From NCBI GenBank assembly GCA_023159155.1, contig JAJNNX010000003.1, positions 1,674,001-1,738,000 on the forward strand: a stretch of DNA of 64,000 nt. Reading direction: 5' to 3'. Position 1 is the first letter of the stretch, and each line of letters begins with the position of its first letter. This stretch comes from Ustulina deusta (lineage: Eukaryota; Ascomycota; Sordariomycetes; Xylariales; Xylariaceae). Below, in pieces: positions 12,653 through 23,711 of the stretch. The position numbers and the translations under genes were made by a program. The notes under the pieces are model-generated. The model saw only the letters and a list, made by a program, of their open reading frames with translations. It did no database searches and was not told the DNA's origin.

Positions 12653-13493
12653 TTAGTACGGTGCAAAGCCACCATGACCTCTTGCCCGGTATCCGCCACG
12701 ATATCCGCCCCGAGGAAGATAACCGCCTCTTCCGCCATGGAAACCTCTCCCAAAGCCTCCTCTCCCACGTCCACGTCCACGACTCATGCCCGGGATGTTG
12801 GTGCGCTTCGGCGTAACCTTGATATTTCGGCCCTTCAGAACAGTGTCGTTGAGAACCAGAGCTTGTGCAACGAGGCTGGGTTCAGTAAACTCGACGTAGG
12901 CGTACCTGCAATTTGATGGTCAGTCCCGGTGTGGCTTCGTCGTGACACGTGTTATCGGTTGCTAGGAGGCTTAGGACAAATAGGAAGGGGAAGGAGGGAA
13001 AAGGGACAAGGGAAAGGGACAAGGCGAATGAGAGAGGGAGGACGAGTACCCTTTGGGTTGACCAGTGAACTTATCCAGCAGAATGGTGACTCGGTTTATA
13101 GAGCCGCAGCTCTGGAAGTGGGCTTGGATCTCCTCGGGGGAGACGGAATAGTCCACATTGCCAACGAAGATGCTGCGGCTGTCGACATCGTTACGGTCGT
13201 CTGAGGCTTCCTGGTTCTTCTCCTCGAGGGCGGCGTGCATCTCGCGCAGTTTGGCAGCCTCCTGCTCCATCTCGGCAACACGGCGCTTCATTGCTGATAT
13301 CTCTTCCTGTTCGATTGTCAACCGAGGGTTAGCCGACCAGATCGCGTCCACTTGTTCTTGGGACTGGGGTGTCCAGTCTTGCTGGCTGCACCACGGCAGC
13401 CATGGGGGGAGGGCGCACCTCATCGTTGCCCTCTTCTGCGACGAGAGGATCTTCGCTGGCGACATCGCGGTCGTTATGGGCGGTGTCGGACAT
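12653..13493 (-). CDS. PABPN1/Pab2-type RNA-binding protein (single RRM, RGG tail)
   Basis: Probably a nuclear poly(A)-binding protein of the PABPN1/Pab2/Rbp29 group, acting in mRNA 3'-end formation or RNA surveillance. Exons are 13493-13419, 13306-13050 and 12905-12653, with introns of 112 and 144 nt, giving 194 residues. The start [10 protein letters not shown] was chosen because it leads through a phase-0 intron into [23 protein letters not shown], the acidic then coiled-coil layout of the family; reading straight through instead gives a frame with no resemblance. The RRM follows: RNP2-like SIFVGNVDY, then KGYAYVEF as RNP1, split by intron 2. The C-terminus is rich in RGRGRG, GGRGG and GGYRGG, ending GFAPY. 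Donor GTGCGC (intron 1) is weak, so that boundary is the least certain part. Confidence 0.88.
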
Positions 13494-13924
13494 GGCCGAG
13501 GATAGATGTTTTGGCTACGCGCAATCGTCAGACAGGTAACCACCGAGACGGTCTCGACGCTGGACTCCAGGCCGTGAACTTTGGGGGCGCGCGTGTTGGT
13601 GCTACGCTCGCGTTGCCGCGAAGATGGGGAGCAGAAGGGAAGACGAGGGCGGGAGAAAAGCGGAAGTGGCAGATGTTTCTTACTCGACGCGTATGTGAGT
13701 TGCCCCTAGGCACCTGTATCACCTGCTACCTGCTGCCTCCTGCCCGAGAGCCGAGATGTGTAGATGGAGTGCGTGGGCAGTTGGGCGACTTGGGAGGATT
13801 TCGGCTGAAGAGAAGCGAGCGCAGCAAAACACAGCACGGTAGGTCACGTAACGCTGTTGGGTTAGCGGAAACAGGAGGATTTAGAGTAACGGTAGAGTGT
13901 GCGCCCAGGTGGACTGTCGGAGGC

Positions 13925-13973
13925 TGAGGATGTGAGGATGTGAGGGTGTGAGGGTGCGAGGATGTGAGGAGGT
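13925..13973 (+). repeat. Degenerate GAGGATGT tandem array
   Basis: About six imperfect copies of an 8-base unit (GAGGATGT / GAGGGTGT / GAGGGTGC) lie about 430 bp upstream of the RNA-binding protein start, in its probable promoter. The purine-rich strand is the plus strand. Confidence 0.7.
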
Positions 13974-16549
13974 GACTGTGAAATGCTGGATGCTGCTAAA
14001 TCTGAGAGTACCTAAAAGTAAGGCTGTCAATGGCCTGTGACCATCGACGACAGCTATGACCAGTGTACCGGTACCGACCGCATTTGGTACCTCCAGGCGC
14101 CGCCCAGGCACTGCAGAGCCCCAAGCGTGCTAAGAAGGTACGGAAATAGTGGAAACGTGCAGATAGGGTGGTACCTCCATTGCAGGTGTAAACGCTTAGC
14201 TTTTCTGAGTACCTAGTGGGCCTAAGCACTGGTACTATGGACACAAGGTACCAAGATCAGAGAGTACCTGACTGTTCTGAACATTCAATCTTTTCATGTA
14301 GGTAAAATTCCAAACAAGTTGAGAGGTCAGATTGCAAAACTAATTCAGAAGGTTTCACTGTATATTAACTAAATCTTTTGTCATCCTCCAGTGCATTCAA
14401 AGTCTCACATTGATGTGCTAGACTTGTCTAGAACTCCTCTCTTTAGGACTTGAATACCTGGGTGCGCCAACGTGGACAAGGTTAGCTTGGGAATTATGTT
14501 TCTTTCCTTTCTTGTTTGTCTCATTACTATGACTAGTTTACACAACTTTATAGAAAGAATATAGGTTGTTACGCTTGAGGGTTTAACATGTCCTTGATGC
14601 CAAGACCATACAGAGAGCTAGATACATGTTAAGGCTTGAATCAGGGAATAGAAGGCGATGCCTACCTAGCTAGCGCTATGAACAGAATAAATAGGTACTC
14701 AACAAACGGGCGGGGGACGTAAATCGGAACTTGATTACATAGATCTCACCTGCGAAGAAGATAGAATTTCTCTTCACGAGGAATACGTGTTGTTGAAAGC
14801 CATGGTGAGGAGGGTAGGGTGGCTGTCGACGATCTTGTATCATCGGTAGGTAAGTGCCAAATAGAATTCTTCTTCCAAGAGGAATAAAAATTAGCCGGGA
14901 GAGTTGTCCTGTTGTAGAACCAGGAATCATATATATTCTAGAAATTTACCGCGCCGACGGGCTATAATACATCCCTGGTAAGGATTGATGTTTCGAAAAA
15001 GGACTACGTACGTCCCGCTAGTGAGAAATAAGTACTTGGCAAACTCGAATAGGAAAAGGAGGCAAGTTAGACTAGACTCTGATGCTACATATCTCTATGC
15101 TATGACTGAGCTCTGAAGTGGATAAGACATAGCTAATCAGGAAACACGTTCTGGTTTCTTGTCTGGTATTTTGGAGGCTTCATTACGCCAAGGTAGCAGG
15201 TTGTGAGTAGTATCGAGCTTAGCTAATCGATGAATTCCACAGTCCTAGGATATATCGGTAGGGGTTTCTGTCACAGAATAGCCTGTTTAGTCCACACACC
15301 ATTACGGGTTGCACAGACCTATGACTACCTAATCAGGCCTCAATACGAGATGAACACAATTCCAAGCATCGTCTTGCCTTGTCACCCTGCTGTAGAAACG
15401 GGGTTAATTGAGACTTACGACACACTTACAGGGTACCTAGGTCTTTATCTAGACTTTAAGGGCTTGATACTAGCTATCATGCAAGTCGGACGAGAATATA
15501 CCTGTTGTCTCACGATAGTAGCGTGTGTTGAGTTGATAATGCTAACATGTCGGCTTCTACGGAGAAAGTTTGAAGACGACAGTGACTAACAGCAAAATGC
15601 GAGCTAAGGGACGATATAAGTTCGTTGCTGCTGGTATCACGCGCTCCGCCCTGAATAGCTGAGTCAGTCGTAATCCTCGTAAGATCGCTATGGCATGATA
15701 TTCGCCGGCAGTGCAAGAACCGACGAAAATGCAATTATGTTGGCTGTGGTCGGACCTAGATATAATGTCAGGACCTCTCCATTGTTGTATTCCTAGGAGA
15801 TACGGGGGTTTCTGATACGTCCAGTCATCGGTAGGAGGGATGAGACCGGACGTTTTATGAATTTCTGAGACGGACAGGGCAGGCAGGTCAACTGAATATT
15901 GTAGTGTAATTCGGTATATTGATCGGATGAACCTAGAATGCATATGAATGCAACAGGGTAAGTGGCTTGGATGCCGAGACGGAGAGCCTGACGAATGAAG
16001 ATAGCTTTGTTCGACGCGTGATGACATGGTGCTGCAAGTCTAATAGTTGTAACAGATACTATGCTTCAGATCCTGGTTGCAGATCCCCTGACACGCAGTC
16101 GCGGAAGATTGCGTACGCCTGAATCCCAGCTACAAGACCGATCGTCTGGTAGTTGAGGAATATTGGAAGTGGTAGATGTAGTATAGGTCTCCTAAACGGA
16201 CCAGCGCACATATCTAGTATAGTGTAGGTCCTCTAACCAAGGGAAATGCCAGCGTTTTGTTTTATGTAAATTATGCCTAGCTCACAATGAATGCGTTTCG
16301 ATGATCGCTCGAGGACGCAATCAGATCATTGAGATAGGCTGACGTAAATATCTTCAAACAAGTTGGTTTGAGAACCTCCACAGGGGATTTTGCACGTGTC
16401 GCATGATCTTGGCATTCGGGTTGCGTTGCCGGGGGTGTGGTTTCAGAACGACTTTGGACCCTCCAAGTGCCACGGCCCCAACCCCTATTCAGATAGGTAC
16501 CAGGCAACTCCCGTCAAGGCGATGAGCGGCATGGGATGTTGCAACTCCT

Positions 16550-16557
16550 TATATAAA
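16550..16557 (+). promoter_or_regulatory. TATA box of the small secreted protein gene
   Basis: TATATAAA lies 142 bp upstream of the ATG at 16699. The distance allows an ordinary short 5' UTR of about 100 bases. A strong TATA box is common in inducible fungal genes, which would suit an effector-like product; that is inference. Confidence 0.55.
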
Positions 16558-16698
16558 GAGCCTGGGTAGATCGTTGCTCATTGCAGATCATGGACTGAAA
16601 ACCTTGAAAACATCCAGCCAACCAGTTTTCGTCCCTCTCTCTTCACTGCTCAGCTTCTGGATTCCCCCCATCGACACAATACTCGAACCTTTATCAAG

Positions 16699-17022
16699 AT
16701 GAGAGTCTCGGCTTTCTTTCAGACCGCTGTGGCCGTGGCCATGAGCACTTCTACTGCCATGGCGCTGGTGATTGGAGAGGATGGAACCTCTGTCAAACCT
16801 GTCATGCTTCGGGACCTCGGCTGCAACCAGGACGCCATTCAGACCTGCGTCACGTCTACTGGGCAAGACAGCTTAACATGCTTCGGGCACCTCTGCGCGG
16901 GCAGACCGATAGAGGCGGTGGCGAAGCGCCAGGGTGACGATTGCACCGAGGAAAACCTGCTTCAATGCGCCATATTGGACTGGAACGAGGCGCAAGCCTG
17001 CTTCCAACAATTCTGCCTGTAA
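16699..17022 (+). CDS. Small secreted cysteine-rich protein, two four-cysteine modules around a Kex2 site
   Basis: The 107-residue product is intronless and starts with a signal peptide (hydrophobic to about residue 22, ending in AMA). The mature part holds eight cysteines at 42, 50, 61, 66 and 82, 90, 101, 106. Both halves have exactly the spacing C-x7-C-x10-C-x4-C, 40 residues apart, and a Phe follows the third Cys in both. Outside the cysteines the halves share little. A Lys-Arg at 76-77 lies between them, an apparent Kex2 site, so maturation could release two peptides with two disulfides each. The last Cys is followed only by Leu. I do not recognise a named family; candidate roles are effector, antimicrobial peptide or surface protein. 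A TATA box lies upstream. There are no close neighbours. Confidence 0.8.
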   Translation: MRVSAFFQTAVAVAMSTSTAMALVIGEDGTSVKPVMLRDLGCNQDAIQTCVTSTGQDSLTCFGHLCAGRPIEAVAKRQGDDCTEENLLQCAILDWNEAQACFQQFCL

Positions 17023-18484
17023 TTCACGGTTAAGAGCACGACAGAGAAAAGGCGAAAAACACCGAATATTACTCTTGACGACAAACTTGACGATTGACGA
17101 TCACACGAAGCGAAGGCACACCCAACAAAGCGTCGTGAAGGCCGAAGACGAAGAGGCCATATTTGGATGCAAAGCCGTTTGGATAGAGCGAGGCGAGCGA
17201 TTATACAGCCTTGAAGGCTTGGTGATTGGGGATTCGGAACAACTCAGCGGTTGACATCAAGCAACTCCTCCTTTGGAGCCTCTTCTTTGTCTCCCACTTT
17301 TTGGTTTTCGTGCTCGTCGAGGGCGATCCGTGTCATGAATTTTCATAGACGAATAGACAACTTGATGTCGATACATTAAGATATTCCTTCGGTGCTGATT
17401 TTTAAGTCGAGCTACAGCAGCCCCTCCCGTGTAGTAGCACTGTTCGTAAGCCGGTTCATCATCGGTAAGGTCTAACCTTAGGTATTTCCATATCTACAAA
17501 GTTGTCAAGATAGGTATGTGAGGCGGCTCAATAGACAAGACAGGGGGGAAATGTGTGCAAAACAAGATGTCTGCCTACAGTAGGGCTAGTGGATGGATGG
17601 ACTGCACAGAACTAGCGCTCTAGTAGAGGAAGATTATTATTTAACTCTGGCCGATTGAGTTTAATGTGATTAGCTAACACCCGACATGTTTAATCGTTTG
17701 TCGAGGCGTTGTATCTTGGCACCTGCAAGAATCGTATAAGTATGTATGTCAATGCACTGATCGTATAGTGAACGGCTGGGCTTTATGGCGGTTTGGGTTA
17801 CATTGACGTCAAAGAAAGTAATCATGCAAGCATGGGCTTTATCTCACCTGTCGCTTCATGACCATTCCTGTAGTAATATGACAGTCTGACGACGGAAAGC
17901 GACAATATCATATATCGTGGGGTCGTATGTTGAATACGACAAAATACGTTTTAGCTTGTGGATACTATCTTGTCTGATCTATACATATGTACCTACACTA
18001 CCTCCTCGGGATTTTGTCTACGGGCTAATCCCGATTAAAAATAGGCAATCTTTTTTCTATGGGGACGGCAGATCGTGTAATCCTTCGGGTGCCGGGTTTC
18101 TGCACTAGAATAAAATCTCCAAGCGCGATTCTTGCGAACACATTTTTATATCTGTACAGTCAATGAATGCATAATGGTCAGCTTACTTACTAGCTACCAT
18201 ATTGGCGCCTGACGCTGGAGAGTGTAGAATTTGAAATGACCATGTACTACGTAGTTGCGTAACTCGGGTACAACGCGATAAAGAGGCGTCACCAGGGGTC
18301 CAAGCAGCGGAATTTGTCATGATGAAGGAGGGGTAAGCTTGGTAGCATCCCAACACCTAGGTTAGGCAGGTTCATATATATATATATATATATCTGTGTG
18401 TGGTGCAAGCATTTCGGACTCCCAAGTGCATGTGAAACTCTCAGAGTTCTCTCATCAATTGTGTTGCACTTGGCCTCATTCGAG
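17023..18484. other. Intergenic, secreted protein to P450
   Basis: Nothing coding is recognised. A (TA)n tract lies at about 18373-18393, roughly 95 bp upstream of the P450 start. In-frame sequence upstream of the P450 ATG (from 18398) has no ER-anchor character and is probably leader. Confidence 0.6.
18373..18393. repeat. (TA)n microsatellite in the P450 promoter
   Basis: About ten TA units lie roughly 95 bp before the P450 start codon. They may serve as a TATA-like element or simply be slippage-prone DNA. Confidence 0.8.
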
Positions 18485-20261
18485 ATGGCTGACTTCTCGA
18501 GACCAATTGCCAGCACGCTTGGTCAATTCGACCTCTCATCATGGCAAGGTATCGGTCGCCTAGCGCTTGCTCTCACCGTTCTCCTGTTCATTCGCCTAAG
18601 CGTCATTGCGGTGTACAACCTTTACTTCCACCCGCTTAGCCACATTCCGGGACCACCGCTATGGATCGCAATCAATGGGTTTAGGTCGGTATACAAAATG
18701 CGCGGGGTGTTAGAGTTTAAGTATGCCGAATTCCACGAGAAATATGGCGAGGTGGTACGAGTCAACGCCGACGAAGTCGCTTTCATCCGTCCCGAGGCCT
18801 GGAAGGATATTTACGGTCACGGACATGCCGAGTTTCCAAAGCATTTCCCCGGTCTCAAATTGGATACGAAAAAGATCGTCTTCTCCGGTGCCAAGGATCA
18901 CTTTCGGTATCGACGGGCTATGTTGCCGGCCTTCTCCGATAAAGCCCTACGTCTACAGGAACCTCTTATCCGCGTCTATATCGATCTCCTCATAACAAAA
19001 CTACGAGAAAAGTCAGAACTCGGCGAACCTGTCAACATGGTAAGGTGGTACAACTTTACGACTTTCGATCTGATTGCCGATCTTGCCTACGGAACTCCGT
19101 TGCAGGGCTTGGCGGACGGGAAAAGTAACGCGTGGCTGGATAACATCGGCAATATCATCAAGCTGTTACCCATCATGGCCTTCGGCAGCATGTTCCCGCT
19201 GGTAGGCAGTGCGCTCAAGTTCCTTGCCGGGCCCCAGATCCGCAATGCCGAGAAGAAGCACTACGCCTTTGCGTCGAAAATGGCCATGGATCGGATATAC
19301 AACAAGAAGCAGCCTGACCGCGGCGATTTCATGGATTTCATGCTACGATCTCGAGGGCAGGACCACGAGATGAAGGACGACGAGCTCGCAAGCAACGCTG
19401 ATTTAATCATGCTGGCTGGTAGTGAAACGACAGCAACTTTGCTTTCAGGTGTCACCTACTGGCTGTTGAAGACACCTCATGCCCTCAAAAAAGTTACAGA
19501 GGAAGTCCGCGAAACCTTTAAAGCCGACGAAGAGATCACTTTCGACGATACCCGAGCGAAACTTCCTTATTTGATGGCCTGTCTCCAAGAAGGACTTCGC
19601 ATCTTCCCTCCTCTTCCGTTGGGCATGTTGCGTATTGTCCCGGACGGCCCGCCGGTCCAAATTGCGGGCGTCACTATTCCCGGAAAGGTCAGTCCTATTC
19701 TTATCAGTTCACCCCCTGTACTTGAAACTGATTCGATGTCCAGACGCAAGTTAGCGTCCCCCAACTAGCAGCCTTCCGCTCCGAGAGGAATTACCATCGA
19801 CCAGGAGAATTTCTCCCGGAGCGATGGCTTCCTGAATCGATATCGGACCCCAGGTCTCCCTTCTATAATGATCGGCGAGAAATCCATAAGCCGTTCAGCG
19901 TGGGGCGACGGGACTGCATTGGTCAAAATCTGGCAATGCGTAAGTGCTCTCCCCCTGCCTCTGCCTGCCTCCCTTCCTTCTGGTCTTGGATATCGAGAGC
20001 AAGAAACACATACCTGCTCAGCATGGCTTTGCATCGGTTTGGCTGTACATGCTACCAAAAAAAGGCTTTGGCTATCACCATCGACGGCAGACAATGGCTA
20101 ATGATTTCCCGATAGACGAGATGCGATCCATCCTGGCCAAGGTCCTATGGAATTTCGATCTGACGCTTGACGAGAGCTCGCAGGATTGGCACAATCAGAA
20201 GATCCTGGCGTTGTGGGTAAAGCCACCACTACAGGTGCACATCAAGAAGCGAGCGATCTGA
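18485..20261 (+). CDS. Cytochrome P450 monooxygenase (CYP65-like)
   Basis: A membrane-bound haem monooxygenase of 514 residues, probably ER-anchored; the substrate is unknown. Exons are 18485-19687, 19744-19939 and 20116-20261, with introns of 56 and 176 nt. The start at 18485 is the ATG giving a short tail and then a hydrophobic anchor (residues about 26-44) and YFHPLSHIPGPP (about 47-58). Visible motifs are the I-helix AGSETT (311-316), ExxR as EGLR (369-372), PERW (426-429) and the haem loop FSVGRRDCIG with Cys459. The haem loop has RR where many relatives have GPR or GPRN. Overall similarity suggests the isotrichodermin-hydroxylase-like CYP65 group common in secondary metabolism, but that is from memory only. 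The amadoriase-type oxidase starts 357 bp downstream on the same strand; no backbone synthase is nearby, so this is not clearly a metabolite cluster. Confidence 0.92.
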
Positions 20262-20618
20262 GCAGCCTCTGTGTATGAATATGATATAGAGTATTTCCGA
20301 TCAGGGCCTAGGCGTTGAAGGATCATAGAGCGGACATGATGGAATCCTGTGTGATGGTTATAGAATGGATATATCCGATACGATGTTGCTTGATGACTTA
20401 CCTAAGCGTGATAGGCGTGATAAATGCAGGCGAATCACATTAGCGTTTGCCTACCTAGTCTAGTGGGTGGATACTCTCGTGCTGTTGCACTGTTCATTCC
20501 CCGTACTATGGAGTAACAAGCCATCGGGTAAATAAAATCGAGTTTTTGATCTTTAGACTTATCTCTCCACGTCGCTTTCTTGCTAATCATCCTCCGCCGA
20601 GTAACTTTATTACCTAAC
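20262..20618. other. Short spacer between P450 and FAD oxidase
   Basis: These 357 bp hold the 3' end of the P450 unit and the promoter of the co-directional oxidase. No further gene is seen. Confidence 0.6.
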
Positions 20619-22126
20619 ATGGTAAATAAGAGCGACTCCGTCCTGATCATTGGGGGCGGAACTTGGGGGTGCAGTATTGCGCTGGAACTTGCGAGGAATG
20701 GCTATAGCAACGTGACGGTCCTCGATGGAGAGGATGTGCCTAGCAGCATCGCAGCTGGGAACGACCTCAACAAGATCATGGAAGAAGGTATCTCATGCGT
20801 CCCATTCGCGATCTAGACCGGGATGCGACTTGCCTATCCGGTGCTAAAATGCTACCAATACTAGGCTCTCAGTCCGAAGACGATACAGACGCTGCATATG
20901 CGTGGAATCGCCTCCATCATCTATGTACTGCAGCATGGCTTAACGATCCAATATACAAGCCTTATTATCATCGCACAGGCTATGTCATGGCTGCCTCTTC
21001 AGATGCCGCGTACGAGGCGTTGCTCAAAGACATTAGCGGACATGAAGACGAATATCAAAAAGTCCTATCTGCTGAGCAATTTCGAAATACCATGCCCGCG
21101 GGTGTTCTCACAGGCGACTTCCTAGGCTGGAGAGGCTTTGCCAAAGCAAGCGGCGCAGGGTGGGTTTTTGCCCGTGGTGCCATCATAGCAGCCAAACAGG
21201 AGGCGGAGAGACTAGGTGTTCGGTTTATCACCGGTCAACACGGTCTAGTAACCGAATTACTATTATCGAACGAGACCGAGCAGGGAGAGCATGGAGGCAG
21301 TCTAAAGCGAAACACCTTGCGAGGCGTAAAGAGTGCCGATGGGACGATCTATCATGCCCATACGACCGTGCTCGCCAATGGGGCAAACGCGGACAGTTTA
21401 ATAGACTTGAAGCATCAGCTCCGGCCGACGGCTTGGACATTAGCCCACGTCAAGATGACGTCATCTGAAGCGGATTTATATAGGGATCTTCCAGTATTGT
21501 TCAACATTGAGAGGGGATTCTTCATGGAGCCGTCGGCTGAGACTCACGAACTCAAGATCTGCGATGAGCATCCAGGCTACATCAATCCAGTTTATCATGA
21601 ACCATGGTCTGATAATAGCCTAACACAAGAGCCCGTAGATGGGACATATAAGGGTGGGAGGGCTATCGTGGGGTCTAGGCCCTTTGCTCGGCGGCAAATT
21701 CCCCTCGAATCCGAGGACCGCGTAAGAGCCTTTTTGAAGGAAACGATGCCACATCTTGCTGCACGGCCCTTTAGCTTCGCGCGCATATGCTGGGATGCGG
21801 ACACCATAGACCGCATGCCCCTTATTGATTGGTATAAGTCTGATGATAGCGAACAGGGAGGCGCTGAAGGTGGTGTTGAGGGAGGACGCCTCCTATTGGC
21901 GGTTGGTGGTAGTGGGCACTGCTTTAAGACAATGCCGGCCATGGGCCAAGTGGTACTTGAATTCCTCGAGGGTAAGATAGATGATAAGACACGGCAAGCA
22001 TTTCGTTGGCGACCTGAGATAGCTGAGGGTAGGAATTGGTGGGATGGCCAGGGTAGATGGGGCGCACAAGGAGAGGTCATGGATTTTAACAGGGTCAAAG
22101 GGTGGACAAGCATTGGTGAGGATTGA
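20619..22126 (+). CDS. FAD-dependent amadoriase / fructosyl amino acid oxidase family protein
   Basis: Expected to oxidise a secondary amine such as a fructosyl amino acid, releasing H2O2; related enzymes act on saccharopine or pipecolate. Exons are 20619-20787 and 20865-22126 around a 77-nt phase-1 intron, giving 476 residues. The Rossmann loop IIGGGTWG is at residues 10-17, and AGNDLNK holds the lysine conserved in amadoriases. GAGWVFARG, QLRPTAWTLAH, NIERGFFMEP and KICDEHPGYIN follow the family order. RICWDADT has Cys365 at the site of covalent FAD attachment. Two differences stand out: a Gly/Glu-rich insertion after LIDWYKSDD, and SGHCFK where amadoriases usually have SGRGFK, so a residue recalled as binding the substrate carboxylate is changed. 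The true substrate may therefore differ. No C-terminal SKL-type peroxisomal signal is seen (end is SIGED). Confidence 0.88.
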
Positions 22127-23190
22127 TGTCAATTAATTATCTAGAACTAGCAGCAAAACATTTGAAATTCAATCTAGGGAAATGTATTTGGTGTGTAGCT
22201 GGCCTAGCTAGGTGGGATTCTATTTTGATTACAAAGCAGCCAGGCACACGACAGCTCATCCACCAACCACCACGATTGGGCAAAGCGAATCCCGGCACCA
22301 GCGAGGATACAAAATAAACCTTCCTTCACAACCCATATATTTACTGCTAAATCGGTCGGCCAGCCCAGAACAGCCCCTGAATTTTGTGCACAAATGTTTC
22401 CATCATCACTATATGGGGGGTCTTGTCCATCTAATTATTGCACGTCCTCGACTAGTTAGCAGCTCTCAGCCGTTTACGAGAGGATTGCACCCCCTAGATT
22501 TTACTTATTTATCTTCTTAACGCCAGGAAATAGCGTTCCGCTTACAGAGGAAGGCATCAGTAACTCGACTTTCGTCGAAGTTGTTAAACATGGTCCATAC
22601 TCGTAAGCGACGCACCCCATACGGCTCCATTCCTGCCACGCACAATCTCCTGAATATACGGCGATGGGCGTCGAGGAAGAAAGTCACGATGGGATGAGAC
22701 ACAGAGATCGTATGAGAGTTCAGATGACTCTGATTTAGATAGTCGAAGTCCAAGACCAGAGGGAATATAACACTACTTGCAAGCACAGATCCAATGGATT
22801 ACAACACAAGTTATCCTGCAAAACCTGGGATGAGTATTCCAAACGTGTACCGCACTCGCAAAGACGTGACCGGCAGGGAAAACATGATCGACCTGCCCCA
22901 CAACTTTACGGTCGAGCATGGACATCACCACCTCGGACGAACTGGATCGAAGACCTGAATTGGGAGGATCGATCACCTAGCGCGGTTTCATCTGACGAGG
23001 AACATGATTTCTGATACAAGGACAATTTAGGATGACGTCAAAGTCAGCTAGGGATAGGAGAGTTCGTATCTCTAGGGGAGAGACCTTCTGCGTTACTTCT
23101 CTCCTACATCTACCTGTGAAGCCTCCAGCTATGAAGACGCGGTCTGCATTGCCCGTCGACATGCTACTTGAATAACATTGATCCCGACGA
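22127..23190. other. Intergenic, upstream of HET relic
   Basis: No gene is supported. It may include unrecognisable upstream parts of the decayed HET gene, since the relic begins in the middle of the domain. Confidence 0.5.
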
Positions 23191-23711
23191 CAGCTTTTGC
23201 AAAACCTACAGAATGGTCTTGCTGATCCGAGGATATCCTCAAGGAGCTGCCGCTTATGTCAGATAAACCCAACCTGGATCACAACGAAAGCCAATCTTCA
23301 AGACCGGCAAGCCGGATTTAGCTGTTTCGAACTACCACCTACGCTGTACGACGCAACGTCAATTGCACAGCAGTTAGGGATACGGTGCATTTGGGGCAGT
23401 GCAATCACTTGAGCGAAGCGGAGGACAGGCTTCAACGGCCGGATTATACCTTGATATTATGGGATGATTATCGGCCGCCAGCTACAACGAGGGTCTGCAT
23501 TGATAATGATGACCTAAATTCAAAAGTTGTCATTTGCGTATATCTCGGTCACTGCCCCGCGCTTGTTCTAGAGCATACTGCCGAAGGAAAGGACCTCTTT
23601 CGGAGGACAGGGCTCCTTTACATGCACGATAATCCTTGTGTAGGACATATGGCCGAGATGTGGAAGAAGCTACTAGCTAGTGCACTATGGCGGACATTTA
23701 CTATAATATAA
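23190..23711 (+). pseudogene. Decayed HET-domain (heterokaryon incompatibility) gene
   Basis: Two fragments in different frames match opposite parts of fungal HET-domain proteins. The first (about 23197-23412) has TTKANLQDRQAGFSCFELPP and then DATSIAQQLGIRCIW, the pattern of the HET core just before the usual (V/I)DSLCIIQD, which is missing. The second (about 23385-23711) has PALVLEHTAEGKDLFRRTGLLY and ends LLASALWRTFTII, like the C-terminal end of such proteins. The frame changes near 23400, and the several hundred residues normally between the two parts are absent. The N-terminal YxALSYxWG motif was not found upstream. In intact form these proteins trigger cell death on non-self fusion. This copy is a relic with an internal deletion and no plausible full reading frame. 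Confidence 0.75.

Larger units (their letters stand above)
13494..16698. other. 3.2-kb intergenic stretch
   Basis: No gene is supported. A GAGGATGT/GAGGGTGT tandem lies at 13925-13973, just upstream of the RNA-binding protein. Frames of up to about 156 codons around 15.2-16.0 kb have no recognisable motif and overlap on both strands. The last 150 bases are the promoter of the small secreted protein. Confidence 0.55.

Noticed and set aside
13050..13543. Minus-strand start [15 protein letters not shown] for the RNA-binding protein
   Set aside because: Reading through gives a non-family N-terminus; starting at 13493 and splicing 13418-13307 gives the family's acidic start and coiled coil.
16699..22126. 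A secondary-metabolite cluster made of the secreted peptide, P450 and FAD oxidase
   Set aside because: No polyketide, peptide or terpene synthase, UstY-like protein or cluster regulator is visible; only proximity supports it.
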